Source: Ga0077527 sp945862135 (GTDB lineage Bacteria > Pseudomonadota > Gammaproteobacteria > Burkholderiales > SG8-41). From it: a DNA stretch of 64,000 nucleotides. Below are positions 1 through 7,819 of this stretch, piece by piece. The notes beneath the pieces were generated by a model. The model did no database searches. It saw nothing but the letters and a program-made list of their open reading frames with translations, and had not been told where the DNA came from. The position numbers and the translations under genes were made by a program. The stretch is from the NCBI GenBank assembly GCA_964203275.1, contig CAXNMF010000007.1:1-64000 (forward strand), written 5' to 3'. Positions within the stretch are counted from its first letter, which is position 1. The number at the start of each line of letters is the position of its first letter.

Positions 1-65
1 TGTGTACTTCGTTCAGTTGCTGTGCTGAGTTAGCACAGTGTCAACTAGGGAGCTCTCCAGCACCT
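1..65. other. Residual Nanopore adapter and barcode (not genomic)
   Basis: Bases 3-18 match the core of the Oxford Nanopore ligation adapter (TGTACTTCGTTCAGTT). A degraded adapter end and 5' barcode flank follow. Positions 34-57 form a 24-base block, and 58-65 read CAGCACCT, the 3' flank of ONT native barcodes. The 24-base block closely resembles native barcode 39 as I remember it. Sequence coding for DnaJ begins at 67, directly after the flank. This is read-end sequence left on the contig, so the contig begins at a raw read end. The comparison is from memory; a search against the ONT adapter list would settle it. Confidence 0.9.
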
Positions 66-66
66 A

Positions 67-462
67 GGAGATCTGTATGTGGTCATCCAGATCAAGCAGC
101 ACAGCGTCTTCACCCGCGACCACAACGACCTGCACTGCGAAATGCCGATCAGCTTCACCACGGCAGCGCTGGGCGGGGAAATCGAAATCCCCACGCTCGA
201 CGGCTATGCCAAGATCAAGATTCCGTCGGAAACGCAAAGCGGAAAAATCTTCCGCCTGCGCGGCAAAGGCATCAAAGGGGTGCGTTCAACTGCACACGGC
301 GATCTGCTCTGCCATGTAGTCATTGAAACCCCGGTCAGCCTCACGTCGCGCCAGAAAGAACTGCTGCAGGAATTCGAAGCTATCAGCAGCAAGGACACCG
401 GACGCCACAACCCGCGGGCGAAATCGTGGATGGATCGTGTAAAGGAGTTCTTCGCCGAATAA
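67..462 (+). CDS. dnaJ: Chaperone DnaJ, C-terminal fragment (5' truncated by contig end)
   Basis: This is the last 131 residues of the Hsp40 co-chaperone that delivers unfolded substrates to DnaK and stimulates its ATPase. The frame is open from base 67 (GGA GAT CTG TAT, reading GDLYVVIQIKQH). It covers the second half of the C-terminal substrate-binding barrel: the GDLYV motif, the ALGGEIEIPTLDG strand, the KIPSETQSG loop and the RLRGKGI motif. It then runs to the usual short dimerisation tail and a TAA at 460-462. The J domain and zinc-finger region are missing because the contig begins here, not because the gene is degenerate. The in-frame GTG at 79 is not a real start. A strong terminator follows within 30 bases. 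Confidence 0.93.
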   Translation, partial: GDLYVVIQIKQHSVFTRDHNDLHCEMPISFTTAALGGEIEIPTLDGYAKIKIPSETQSGKIFRLRGKGIKGVRSTAHGDLLCHVVIETPVSLTSRQKELLQEFEAISSKDTGRHNPRAKSWMDRVKEFFAE

Positions 463-480
463 GGCGTATCACCCGCAACA

Positions 481-509
481 AAAAAGCCGGCGCTTGCGCC
501 GGCTTTTTT
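481..509. terminator. Bidirectional intrinsic terminator
   Basis: A near-perfect GC-rich hairpin with arms around GCCGGCGC/GCGCCGGC is flanked by an A-run on the left and a T-run on the right. It lies between the convergent dnaJ and the receptor gene ending at 524, so it can terminate transcription from both sides. Confidence 0.9.
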
Positions 510-523
510 ATGAACGAAACCGT

Positions 524-1483
524 TTACTGCTGCTGCAATTTGCTGTCCACCACCACCTTGGTGTACTTGGTTATTTCGGATTTGATATAAGCGCCGAACT
601 CTGCAGCACTGCCACCCAAGGGATCGGCACCCAATGATGCAAGCCGCTGCTGCACATCAGACAGTTTCAGCGCCTTGTTGATATCCGTGTTGAGCCGGTT
701 GATCGCCACCACCGGAGTACTCGTCGGCAGCACCGCCCCGTACCAATTGATCATGTCATAACCGGCCACGCCGGACTCCGCAACAGTAGGCACATCCGGC
801 AGCGCCGGATTGCGTTTGGCACTGGTCACCGCAATGGCGCGCATTTTTCCGGACTTGATGTGCGGCACAGCGACTGGCGCGGTGTTGAAACCCAGCTGCA
901 CTTCTCCGGAGATCAGGGCCAGCGCCGAGGGCGCGCCGCCCTTGTACGCCACGTGCGTCATGCTGGATTTAGTCATGCCCTTGAACATTTCTGCTGCAAT
1001 GTGCTCGGGGCTGCCATCGCCGGAAGAGGCGTAGTTAACCGGCTTGGCTTTCGCCAGCGCGACCACGTCAGCCACGGTTTTCGGGGTTGAAGACGGCGGC
1101 ACCACAACGAACATCGGCACCGACGAAATGTTGATGAGCGGCGTGAAGTCACGCACCAGGTCGTATCCGAGCTTCTTGTAAAGCGGCTTGCTGATGGCAT
1201 GCGACACGGAAATAAACATCACCGTATAACCATCCGGCGTTGCTTTAGAGGCGATTTCCGCCGCCAGGTTGGCGTTGGCACCGGGCCGATTATCGACGAT
1301 GACCTGCTGACCCAGGCTGTCGGTGAGTTTGGCCGCAACCACCCGCGCCATGATGTCAGTGCCGCCACCCGGTGCGTAACCCACCAGAAAGCGGATCGAT
1401 TTGACGGGATAGTTCTGCGCGGCAACACCCCCCGCACACAACATGCCGGCTACTGCTGCACATATGGCGACCGTGCGCTTCAT
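524..1483 (-). CDS. Bug-family tripartite tricarboxylate transporter substrate-binding protein
   Basis: A 319-residue periplasmic receptor of the Bug (TctC-like) family, which captures carboxylates or other small organic acids. A cleavable signal peptide covers about residues 1-22 and ends in VAAQ. The family signature IRFLVGYAPGGGTDIMAR follows, and the VGGEVQLGF-type region appears as ISGEVQLGF. I chose the ATG at 1483 because GGGGGAG lies 7 bases upstream. A GTG five codons further upstream has no comparable site. It is first in a leftward cluster position next to a dehydrogenase, a dehydratase and a transporter, which suggests a sugar-acid or hydroxy-acid ligand. No TctA/TctB membrane partners are nearby, as is common for Bug orphans. 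The ligand cannot be read from sequence. Confidence 0.9.
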   Translation of the reverse strand: MKRTVAICAAVAGMLCAGGVAAQNYPVKSIRFLVGYAPGGGTDIMARVVAAKLTDSLGQQVIVDNRPGANANLAAEIASKATPDGYTVMFISVSHAISKPLYKKLGYDLVRDFTPLINISSVPMFVVVPPSSTPKTVADVVALAKAKPVNYASSGDGSPEHIAAEMFKGMTKSSMTHVAYKGGAPSALALISGEVQLGFNTAPVAVPHIKSGKMRAIAVTSAKRNPALPDVPTVAESGVAGYDMINWYGAVLPTSTPVVAINRLNTDINKALKLSDVQQRLASLGADPLGGSAAEFGAYIKSEITKYTKVVVDSKLQQQ

Positions 1484-1530
1484 GGTTATCTCCCCCACTT
1501 TTTTGATTTTTGAATTTGATTTTTTACGGG

Positions 1531-2616
1531 TCAGGCCACTTTGACCTGGATCTTGCTGCTGCGCAAATGCTTGACCACAGCCACACCAAAACCCTGTGTA
1601 TTGCCACGCCCCCCCAGATCCCCGGTACGCACCTCGGCATCCGCCAGCGCCTCATCAACAGCATGCTGGATCGCCTGATACGCCTGCTGGAATGCCGGTT
1701 TGTTGTGGCGGATACCCAGCCATTCCAGCAGCATGCCTGCGGACAAAATCATGCCGCTCGGATTGGCGATCCCCTTGCCCGCAATGTCCGGCGCCGAGCC
1801 ATGACCCGCGTTGGCGATCGCGTGTTTGTCGCCGGCATTGATCGCCGCCGCCAGACCCAACCCACCCGACAACGCCACGGCGAGGTTCGACAGGATGTCA
1901 CCGAACATATTGGAAATCAGGATCACATCGTGACGCTCGGGGCGCGTATAGATATCCGCCGCCATCGCATCGATATCCATTTCACGCAGCGTGATCTGCG
2001 GATGCGCTTTCGCCAATTCATAGGCTGGCGCCATGAACAGGCCATCAGTCATCTGCAGCACATGGCGCTTGCCGACCACAGTCACACGCTTGCTGCGGCG
2101 TGCAGCGTATTCAAAAGCCACTTTGGCGATGCGTGCAGAGCCCTGACGGGTAATCTTGCGCACAGACAACGCGACATCCTCGGTCGGCATGAATTCGCCA
2201 TTACCCATGAACATCGTGCGGTCGGAATAAAAACCTTCGGTGTTTTCGCGCACGATCAGCGCATCCAATCCGCGCCGCGCATCGGGCATGTCGGCACGAC
2301 TGCGCGCCGGACGCAGGTTGGCATACAGATCCAGACGCTTGCGGATGGTGCCGGGAATGTTAACGCCCCCCTCCGCCAGCGGCGGGTAATCGGTCATGCC
2401 GCAGGGCCCGACGATCACCCCGTCGGCGTCGGTCGCCGCCTGCATCGCGGCGTCAGTCAGCGTGGTGCCGTGCTTGCGATGGCTGACCATGCCGACTTCG
2501 ATATCGGTAAAACGCAGACCCAGTGAAAACTCGGCATCCGCCGCCTTCACCACCGCCATCGCTGCAGCGATGATTTCCGGACCGATGTCATCACCGGCCA
2601 TGACTACGATATTCAT
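1531..2616 (-). CDS. Isocitrate/isopropylmalate dehydrogenase family protein
   Basis: A 361-residue beta-decarboxylating dehydrogenase that oxidises a 2-hydroxy acid with NAD(P) and a divalent metal. Family marks are the N-terminal GDDIGPEI, the substrate-binding segment RKRLDLYANLRPAR, IVRENTEGFYSD, the metal-site aspartates in ISNMFGDILSNL, and GHGSAPDIAGKGIANP near the C-terminus. It is more like the tartrate/isocitrate-type members found near Bug receptors than the LeuB encoded at 25432-26496, so a catabolic role is likelier than leucine synthesis. The ATG at 2616 has AGGAG 6-7 bases upstream; the open frame further upstream has no conserved sequence. It sits between the Bug receptor and the enolase-superfamily gene on the same strand. 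The substrate is unresolved. Confidence 0.85.
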   Translation of the reverse strand: MNIVVMAGDDIGPEIIAAAMAVVKAADAEFSLGLRFTDIEVGMVSHRKHGTTLTDAAMQAATDADGVIVGPCGMTDYPPLAEGGVNIPGTIRKRLDLYANLRPARSRADMPDARRGLDALIVRENTEGFYSDRTMFMGNGEFMPTEDVALSVRKITRQGSARIAKVAFEYAARRSKRVTVVGKRHVLQMTDGLFMAPAYELAKAHPQITLREMDIDAMAADIYTRPERHDVILISNMFGDILSNLAVALSGGLGLAAAINAGDKHAIANAGHGSAPDIAGKGIANPSGMILSAGMLLEWLGIRHNKPAFQQAYQAIQHAVDEALADAEVRTGDLGGRGNTQGFGVAVVKHLRSSKIQVKVA

Positions 2617-2659
2617 TATTGCTCCTGTTATTCCGTTGCGCTGACTATAGCGGTGCGAC

Positions 2660-3812
2660 TCAGGCCGCGTACTTCTTGACCGTTTTCCAGTCAATCTCGA
2701 AACCGAAGCCCGGTAAATCGTTCAGGTGCACCATCCCATCCTTGACCTGCGCACGCTCGGTGAACAGCTCGAACCAAAGCGGGTCACGGTCGGCATTGCC
2801 GTGCGACTCCACGCCAAAGCCCAGACGCGGGAAAGCCGAGATCAGATGGGCATGCACTTCGGGCACCAGATGTGGCGCGATGCGCACGCCATGCTGTTCG
2901 GCGAGATAGCTGACACGCAGCGATTCGGTGAATCCGGCAAAACGCGTCGAATCGAACTGCATGAAACCGAGCGCGCCGCTGGTGATGAAATCCCGCGCGG
3001 TAAAACGCGTCATTTCACGCTCGCCATGCGCCAGCGGAATCACCGTATTTTTCGCCAGCACCACAAAAATCGGCAGGCTGCAGATACCAGTGCAGCGGCT
3101 CCTCCAGCCAGTAGATGTTGTACGGCTCAACCGCATGGGCGAAACGGATGCAGTCCTCCAGATCGTAAGCCGCATTCATATCGAGCATCAGATGTACATC
3201 ATTGCCGATCGCCGCGCGCGTCAGGCGAATGCGCTCGACTTCCTTTTCGATGCTCAGCCCGGCCGTTTTCAGCTTCACTGCCTTGTAACCGCGCTTGACG
3301 AAATCCGCCAACTCATCGGCGCAGACATGCAAGGGGGCATCCAGTTCGTAATATCCGCCAGTGGCATAAGAGAACAAGGGTTTGCCTTCGCCGCCCAGCA
3401 GCTTCCACACCGGCACACCCAGCGCCTTACCCTTGATGTCCCACAGCGCGCTGTCGATGCCGCCGATTGCCGCCATGATCTGCGGCCGGTCACCGCGCGA
3501 CAACGGCTGCGGGAGGCCGTCGCGCCCTCCCATGCCGGTCGCCCGCGGCGAGGTCAGCGAAAACAGTTTCTCCCACACCGCGACCTGCGCCGTGGCGTCC
3601 ATGCCGCGCGCCACTTCACCGAGCAGTTCGACGTACTTGCAGATGTCCTTCAGCGGCGAGCCGTGGATCTGGCCGATGCCGGTCAGACCGTCATCCGTCT
3701 TGATCTCCACCAGCACCACGCTGGAACTGTGCAATTCCTCGTGCGCGGTCCACAGCGTGTGTTTTAGTTTGGCGGATACGGCATGGGCTTTGACGGAAGC
3801 GATACAGGTCAT
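2660..3812 (-). pseudogene. Enolase-superfamily (mandelate racemase/MLE) dehydratase, frame broken once
   Basis: This is an acid-sugar dehydratase or racemase-like member of the mandelate racemase/muconate lactonising group. The N-terminal capping domain and most of the barrel lie in one frame (3812 down to about 3070), including LMLDMNAAYDLEDC and YWLEEPLHWY. The rest (PLAHGERE, GFGFEID) lies in the next frame. Dropping one base of the A5 run at 3065-3069 joins them into a 383-residue protein of normal length. ATG 3812 has AAGGA 6 bases upstream. Because only one homopolymer base is at fault and all motifs survive, a consensus error is likelier than gene decay. It is probably co-transcribed with the dehydrogenase and Bug receptor. 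A second, intact superfamily member lies at 50763-51872. Confidence 0.82.
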
Positions 3813-3846
3813 CAAGAATCCTTATTTTATCATTAAAAACAATAAC

Positions 3847-5103
3847 TTATAAAACAACACCAACCGCAGCGGCGGTCACCAGCGTAGCCAGCGTTCCGGA
3901 AACGATCGAACGCATACCGAGCGCGACAATGTCATCACGCCGCTCCGGCACCATCGCCGTCAGCCCACCCAGCATGATGCCCAGACTGCCAAAATTTGCA
4001 AAGCCGCACAGCGCGTAAGTCATGATCACACGGCTGCGCGGACTCAACGCATCCGCAGGCAACTGTGCGAGTTGCAGATAGGCGACGAATTCATTGAGCA
4101 CCGTCTTCACGCCCATCAGCGCACCCGCCGTTTGCGCTTCAGCCCAGGGCACACCTGCCAGCCAGGTCAACGGCGCCATCACAAAACCAAGCGCACGCTC
4201 CATCGATAGAGGTACGCCGTCAATTGCAGGGAACAATGCGAGGCCGAGATTAACCAACGTGACCAGCGCCACCAGCACGATCAGCAATGCAACAATATTC
4301 AGCAATAGCTGCAAGCCATCGACGGTACCACGCGTCACCGCATCCATCGCGCTGCGTGCTGGCGACGGCACATCCAGCCGTCCCGGCGTCGGCCCACCCT
4401 GTGGGGGCACCATCAGCGCGGCAACCACGATCGCAGCCGGCGCCGAGATTATCGACGCGGCGAGAATGTGGCCGATGGCATCCGGCACCGCGGGCCCGAG
4501 TATGCTGGCATACAACACCATCACCGTACCTGCGACGCCGGCCATGCCGCAGGTCATCACCATGAACAGTTCCCCGCGCGACAGCTTCGCCAGATAGGGT
4601 CGCACCACCAGCGGCGCCTCGACCATGCCGATAAAAATGTTTGCGGCCGTCGACAGTCCCACTGCGCCACCGATGCCCAGGGTTTTTTCCAGCACGCCAG
4701 ACAACGCACGCACCAGCCAAGGCAGCACCCGCCAGTAAAACAGCAGCGAAGACAATGCGCTGATCACCAGCACCAGCGGCAGCGCGCACAACGCAAGAAT
4801 AAAAGTCGAAGTCGCGGGTCTGCTTTCGAACGGCAAGGGCGCACCACCGAGATAACCGAAAACCAGACTTGTTCCCGCCTGCGTCGCCCGCTCCAGCGCA
4901 AGCAGCCCGTCGTTGAGCGCGAGGAAGAAGTGATGCACCGGTGGCACCTTCAGCAACAACGCCGCCAGCAACAGCGTCAGTGCGACACCGGACATCACAA
5001 TGCGCAACGGCACTGAGCGCCGGTTCTCGCTGATGGCCCATGCGATGACGAGGAGTACCATCAGCCCGAAAGCGCTTTGCAGAGCCGGACTCGTCATTGG
5101 CAA
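3847..5103 (-). CDS. CNT-family nucleoside transporter (NupC-like)
   Basis: A 418-residue inner-membrane protein with about ten hydrophobic segments, in the concentrative nucleoside transporter family, which imports nucleosides with protons or sodium. Recognisable regions are LGIGGAVGLSTAANIFIGM followed by EAPLVVRPYL, and the C-terminal TYALCGFANFGSLGIML, both typical of the family core. Two starts are possible: TTG at 5103 (AGAGGA about 5 bases upstream) and ATG at 5097 (spacing too long). I kept the TTG. The gene lies directly upstream of the enolase-superfamily gene on the same strand, with 34 bases between them. A nucleoside or related sugar may therefore feed this cluster, but that is inference. 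Confidence 0.85.
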   Translation of the reverse strand: MPMTSPALQSAFGLMVLLVIAWAISENRRSVPLRIVMSGVALTLLLAALLLKVPPVHHFFLALNDGLLALERATQAGTSLVFGYLGGAPLPFESRPATSTFILALCALPLVLVISALSSLLFYWRVLPWLVRALSGVLEKTLGIGGAVGLSTAANIFIGMVEAPLVVRPYLAKLSRGELFMVMTCGMAGVAGTVMVLYASILGPAVPDAIGHILAASIISAPAAIVVAALMVPPQGGPTPGRLDVPSPARSAMDAVTRGTVDGLQLLLNIVALLIVLVALVTLVNLGLALFPAIDGVPLSMERALGFVMAPLTWLAGVPWAEAQTAGALMGVKTVLNEFVAYLQLAQLPADALSPRSRVIMTYALCGFANFGSLGIMLGGLTAMVPERRDDIVALGMRSIVSGTLATLVTAAAVGVVL

Positions 5104-5126
5104 TCACATCCTCTGAAATTCAAGAT

Positions 5127-5147
5127 TGCCGGGGAATGTCCCCGGCC
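5127..5147. other. GC-rich hairpin between cysS and the CNT gene
   Basis: GCCGGGGA and TCCCCGGC form an 8-base-pair stem with a 3-base loop just after the cysS stop codon. There is no clear T-run on the minus strand, so it is at most a weak terminator or a 3'-end stabiliser. Confidence 0.4.
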
Positions 5148-5153
5148 CGGGGA

Positions 5154-6527
5154 TTACCCTCGCCGCCAGGTCGTCCCCTTGGCACTATCCTCAAGAACAA
5201 TCCCCGCCTCCAGCAACATCTTGCGGATGCGATCCGCTTCGGCGAAGTTTTTTGATTTCTTGGCTTCAACCCGCGCGGCGATTTCCGATTCAATGCGTTC
5301 CGGCGTCCACGCACCTTCCTCGGCAGGACCGCCCTGCAGGAAAGCATCCGGTTCCCGCTGCAGCAAGCCAACAACTGCCGCCAGTGATTTCAGCAAGGTC
5401 GCCGTCGCCGCTGATTTGCTGCGATTGAGTTCATTCGCGAGATCAAACAATACCGCCACCGCTTCCGGCGTATTGAAGTCGTCATTCATCGCATCACGGA
5501 ACGACACCGCATAGGTATTGGTCCAGTCCACCGGGCCCGCAAGCGCAGGCACACCTTTCAACGCGGTGTAGAGCCGGCTCAATCCCTGACGCGCGTCGTC
5601 GAGATGGGCATCCGAATAATTCAGTGGGCTGCGGTACTGCGCGCGGATGATGAAAAAGCGCACCACTTCCGCGTCGTACTTGGCGAGAATCTCGCGCACC
5701 GTGAAAAAGTTGCCCAACGACTTCGACATTTTCTCGTTATCGACGCGGACAAAGCCGTTGTGCATCCAGTAATTGACAAAAGTGCAGCCGTGCGCGCCTT
5801 CGGACTGGGCAATTTCGTTCTCATGGTGCGGGAACTGCAGATCCTGCCCGCCGCCATGAATGTCAAAGTGCTTTCCGAGCAACGAGCCCGACATTACCGA
5901 GCACTCGATATGCCAGCCGGGGCGGCCGGCGCCCCAGGGCGATTCCCACGACGGCTCACCGGGTTTTGCGCGTTTCCAAAGCACAAAATCCAGCGGGTCC
6001 TGCTTGGCGGTATCGACTGCAACACGCTCACCGGCGCGCAAATCTTCCAGCGACTTGCCCGACAGCTTGCCGTAGCCATCGAACTTGCGCACCGCATAGT
6101 TCACATCACCGTCTGCAGCCTGATAGGCGTAGCCGCGCTGCTGCAAGGTGGTAATCATCTCCAGCATTCCCTGCACATACTGCGTCGCCCGCGGCTCGAC
6201 ATCGGGACGCTGCACGCCCAACGCAGCTGAATCCTCATCCATCGCCTTGATGAACCGTTCGGTGAGTTGCCCCATCGTTTCACCGTTTTCCTGGGCGCGC
6301 TTGATGATCTTGTCGTCGATGTCTGTAATGTTGCGGACATAGGTGACGTCATAGCCCGAACTGCGCAGCCAACGCTGAACGACGTCAAAGATGACCATCA
6401 CCCGGGCGTGACCGAGATGGCAGTAGTCATAGACCGTCATACCACAGACGTACATGCGGACTTTGCCGGCTTCTATGGGTTTAAATTCCTGCTTGTCCCG
6501 GGCAAGGGTATTGTAGATTTTGAGCAT
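5154..6527 (-). CDS. cysS: Cysteinyl-tRNA synthetase
   Basis: A 457-residue class I aminoacyl-tRNA synthetase that charges tRNA-Cys. The HIGH-type motif is HLGH at residues 37-40. The zinc ligand cysteine in YVCGMTVYD (about residue 28), the WHIECS zinc region and the KMSKSLGN loop (about 266-273) are all present, as is the helical C-terminal tRNA-binding domain. Length is typical. It is divergent from the TPR gene at 6737, with about 210 bases between them for both promoters. The frame is intact and codon use matches its neighbours. Confidence 0.97.
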   Translation of the reverse strand: MLKIYNTLARDKQEFKPIEAGKVRMYVCGMTVYDYCHLGHARVMVIFDVVQRWLRSSGYDVTYVRNITDIDDKIIKRAQENGETMGQLTERFIKAMDEDSAALGVQRPDVEPRATQYVQGMLEMITTLQQRGYAYQAADGDVNYAVRKFDGYGKLSGKSLEDLRAGERVAVDTAKQDPLDFVLWKRAKPGEPSWESPWGAGRPGWHIECSVMSGSLLGKHFDIHGGGQDLQFPHHENEIAQSEGAHGCTFVNYWMHNGFVRVDNEKMSKSLGNFFTVREILAKYDAEVVRFFIIRAQYRSPLNYSDAHLDDARQGLSRLYTALKGVPALAGPVDWTNTYAVSFRDAMNDDFNTPEAVAVLFDLANELNRSKSAATATLLKSLAAVVGLLQREPDAFLQGGPAEEGAWTPERIESEIAARVEAKKSKNFAEADRIRKMLLEAGIVLEDSAKGTTWRRG

Positions 6528-6631
6528 TTTTGGCTTCAGGCGCTGCGGTATGGCGGTTTGATTTACGCGTCCTGCCGAACCCTGATCGGGGGCTTGGGTA
6601 GCGGGCCGTCCAAACCCGCTGAAAGAGAAGG

Positions 6632-6659
6632 TTGAATTGGCGGTTGTTCTTGGTAAAAT
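6632..6659 (+). promoter_or_regulatory. Candidate sigma-70 promoter for the TPR gene
   Basis: TTGAAT (6632-6637), a 16-base spacer and TAAAAT (6654-6659), preceded by TGG, look like a housekeeping promoter with an extended -10 box. It would give a leader of about 70 bases ahead of the ATG at 6737. Pattern match only. Confidence 0.45.
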
Positions 6660-6736
6660 CCAGAAAATTCAATGACTAAAGCCGTTGCATCCAACATGAA
6701 TCTTGTGCCCACAACGACCGCCGGAATAATAACACG

Positions 6737-7819
6737 ATGACTTTGAAACTGGCCGCGGCGCGACTCGCGGCATTTGTCGTTTGCATGGGGCTCGCGACTC
6801 CCATATTTGCTCAAGTTGATGAACTGCAGGAAGCCCAGCAACTGCTGAAACAAGGTCAGGTCGACCGCGCACTCGAACGTGTCGATCAATACCTGAAGAA
6901 CAAGCCCAAGGATGCACGGGGGCGTTTCCTACGCGGCATCCTGCTCACAGAGCAGAACAAGCCGAATGACGCCATTCGCGTTTTTACGGAACTGACCCAG
7001 GATTACCCGGAACTGCCGGAGCCCTACAACAACCTCGCCGTTCTGCATGCCTCACAAGGCCAGTACGACAAGGCCCGCGCCGCGCTGGAGATGGCCATCC
7101 GTACGCACCCGAGCTATGCAACCGCTCACGAAAATCTCGGCGACATCTATGCCAAGATGGCCAGCCAGGCCTACGACAAGGCATTGCAACTCGACAAGGG
7201 CAATCAGGGCGCTCAAACCAAGCTCAACCTGATCAAGGATTTGTTCTCGAACGGCCCGCGTCCTCCGAAAATGGCCGTCGCCCGAGCTGAAACGGCACCC
7301 AAAGCTGCGCCTGCTCCTTCTCCTGCACCGGCTGTAACACCGGCGCGGCCGGCAACCGCACCCGTTGTGGTTACAGTCCCGACTGCGCCGGCTGTCACCA
7401 AGGAGCCTGCCAAAGCCGCAGTAAAGGTCCCTGAAAAATCAGCTGAAAAAGAACCGACAAAAGCCGCGCCGCGCACCGATGAAGGCGCCGTCCTCAAGTC
7501 TATCGAGCGCTGGGCGGCGGCATGGTCCAACAACGACGTTGACGGTTACCTCGCCCGTTACGCGCCCACGTTCAAGGCACCCGACGGCGAGACCCGCAAG
7601 GCATGGGAAACCGAACGACGCGCCCGTATCGCAAAGCCGCGCAAGATTGAAGTCAAGGTTGAAGCTCCGAAAGTCACGTTCAAGGATGCAAACACCGCCA
7701 GTGTCAGCTTCCGCCAGCATTACCGTTCAAATACGTTCAAGGCCTCGGCCGGCAAGACGCTGATATTGATCAAGTCAGGTGACAAATGGCTGATCCAGCA
7801 GGAACTCGTCGGCGGATGA
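6737..7819 (+). CDS. Secreted TPR protein with C-terminal NTF2-like domain
   Basis: A 360-residue exported protein. A signal peptide (about 1-25, ending IFAQ) leads into tandem tetratricopeptide repeats (about 27-165) with typical spacing: ALERVDQYLKNKPKDARGRF, PYNNLAVLHASQGQYDKA, AHENLGDIYAKM. An Ala/Pro/Lys-rich linker (about 170-250) follows, then a C-terminal domain (about 255-360) with the pattern ERWAAAWSNNDVDGYLARY, which looks NTF2-like. The next gene ends in a related domain and starts with an ATGA overlap of this stop, so the two are probably translated together and act together in the periplasm. A scaffold for peptidoglycan modification is my inference from that partner; no catalytic residues are visible. 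Confidence 0.8.
   Translation: MTLKLAAARLAAFVVCMGLATPIFAQVDELQEAQQLLKQGQVDRALERVDQYLKNKPKDARGRFLRGILLTEQNKPNDAIRVFTELTQDYPELPEPYNNLAVLHASQGQYDKARAALEMAIRTHPSYATAHENLGDIYAKMASQAYDKALQLDKGNQGAQTKLNLIKDLFSNGPRPPKMAVARAETAPKAAPAPSPAPAVTPARPATAPVVVTVPTAPAVTKEPAKAAVKVPEKSAEKEPTKAAPRTDEGAVLKSIERWAAAWSNNDVDGYLARYAPTFKAPDGETRKAWETERRARIAKPRKIEVKVEAPKVTFKDANTASVSFRQHYRSNTFKASAGKTLILIKSGDKWLIQQELVGG

Noticed and set aside
1510..2526. Long open frame (338 codons) on the plus strand opposite the dehydrogenase
   Set aside because: It is the antisense shadow of a clear family gene in high-GC DNA; its translation is His/Arg/Gln-rich and has no domain.
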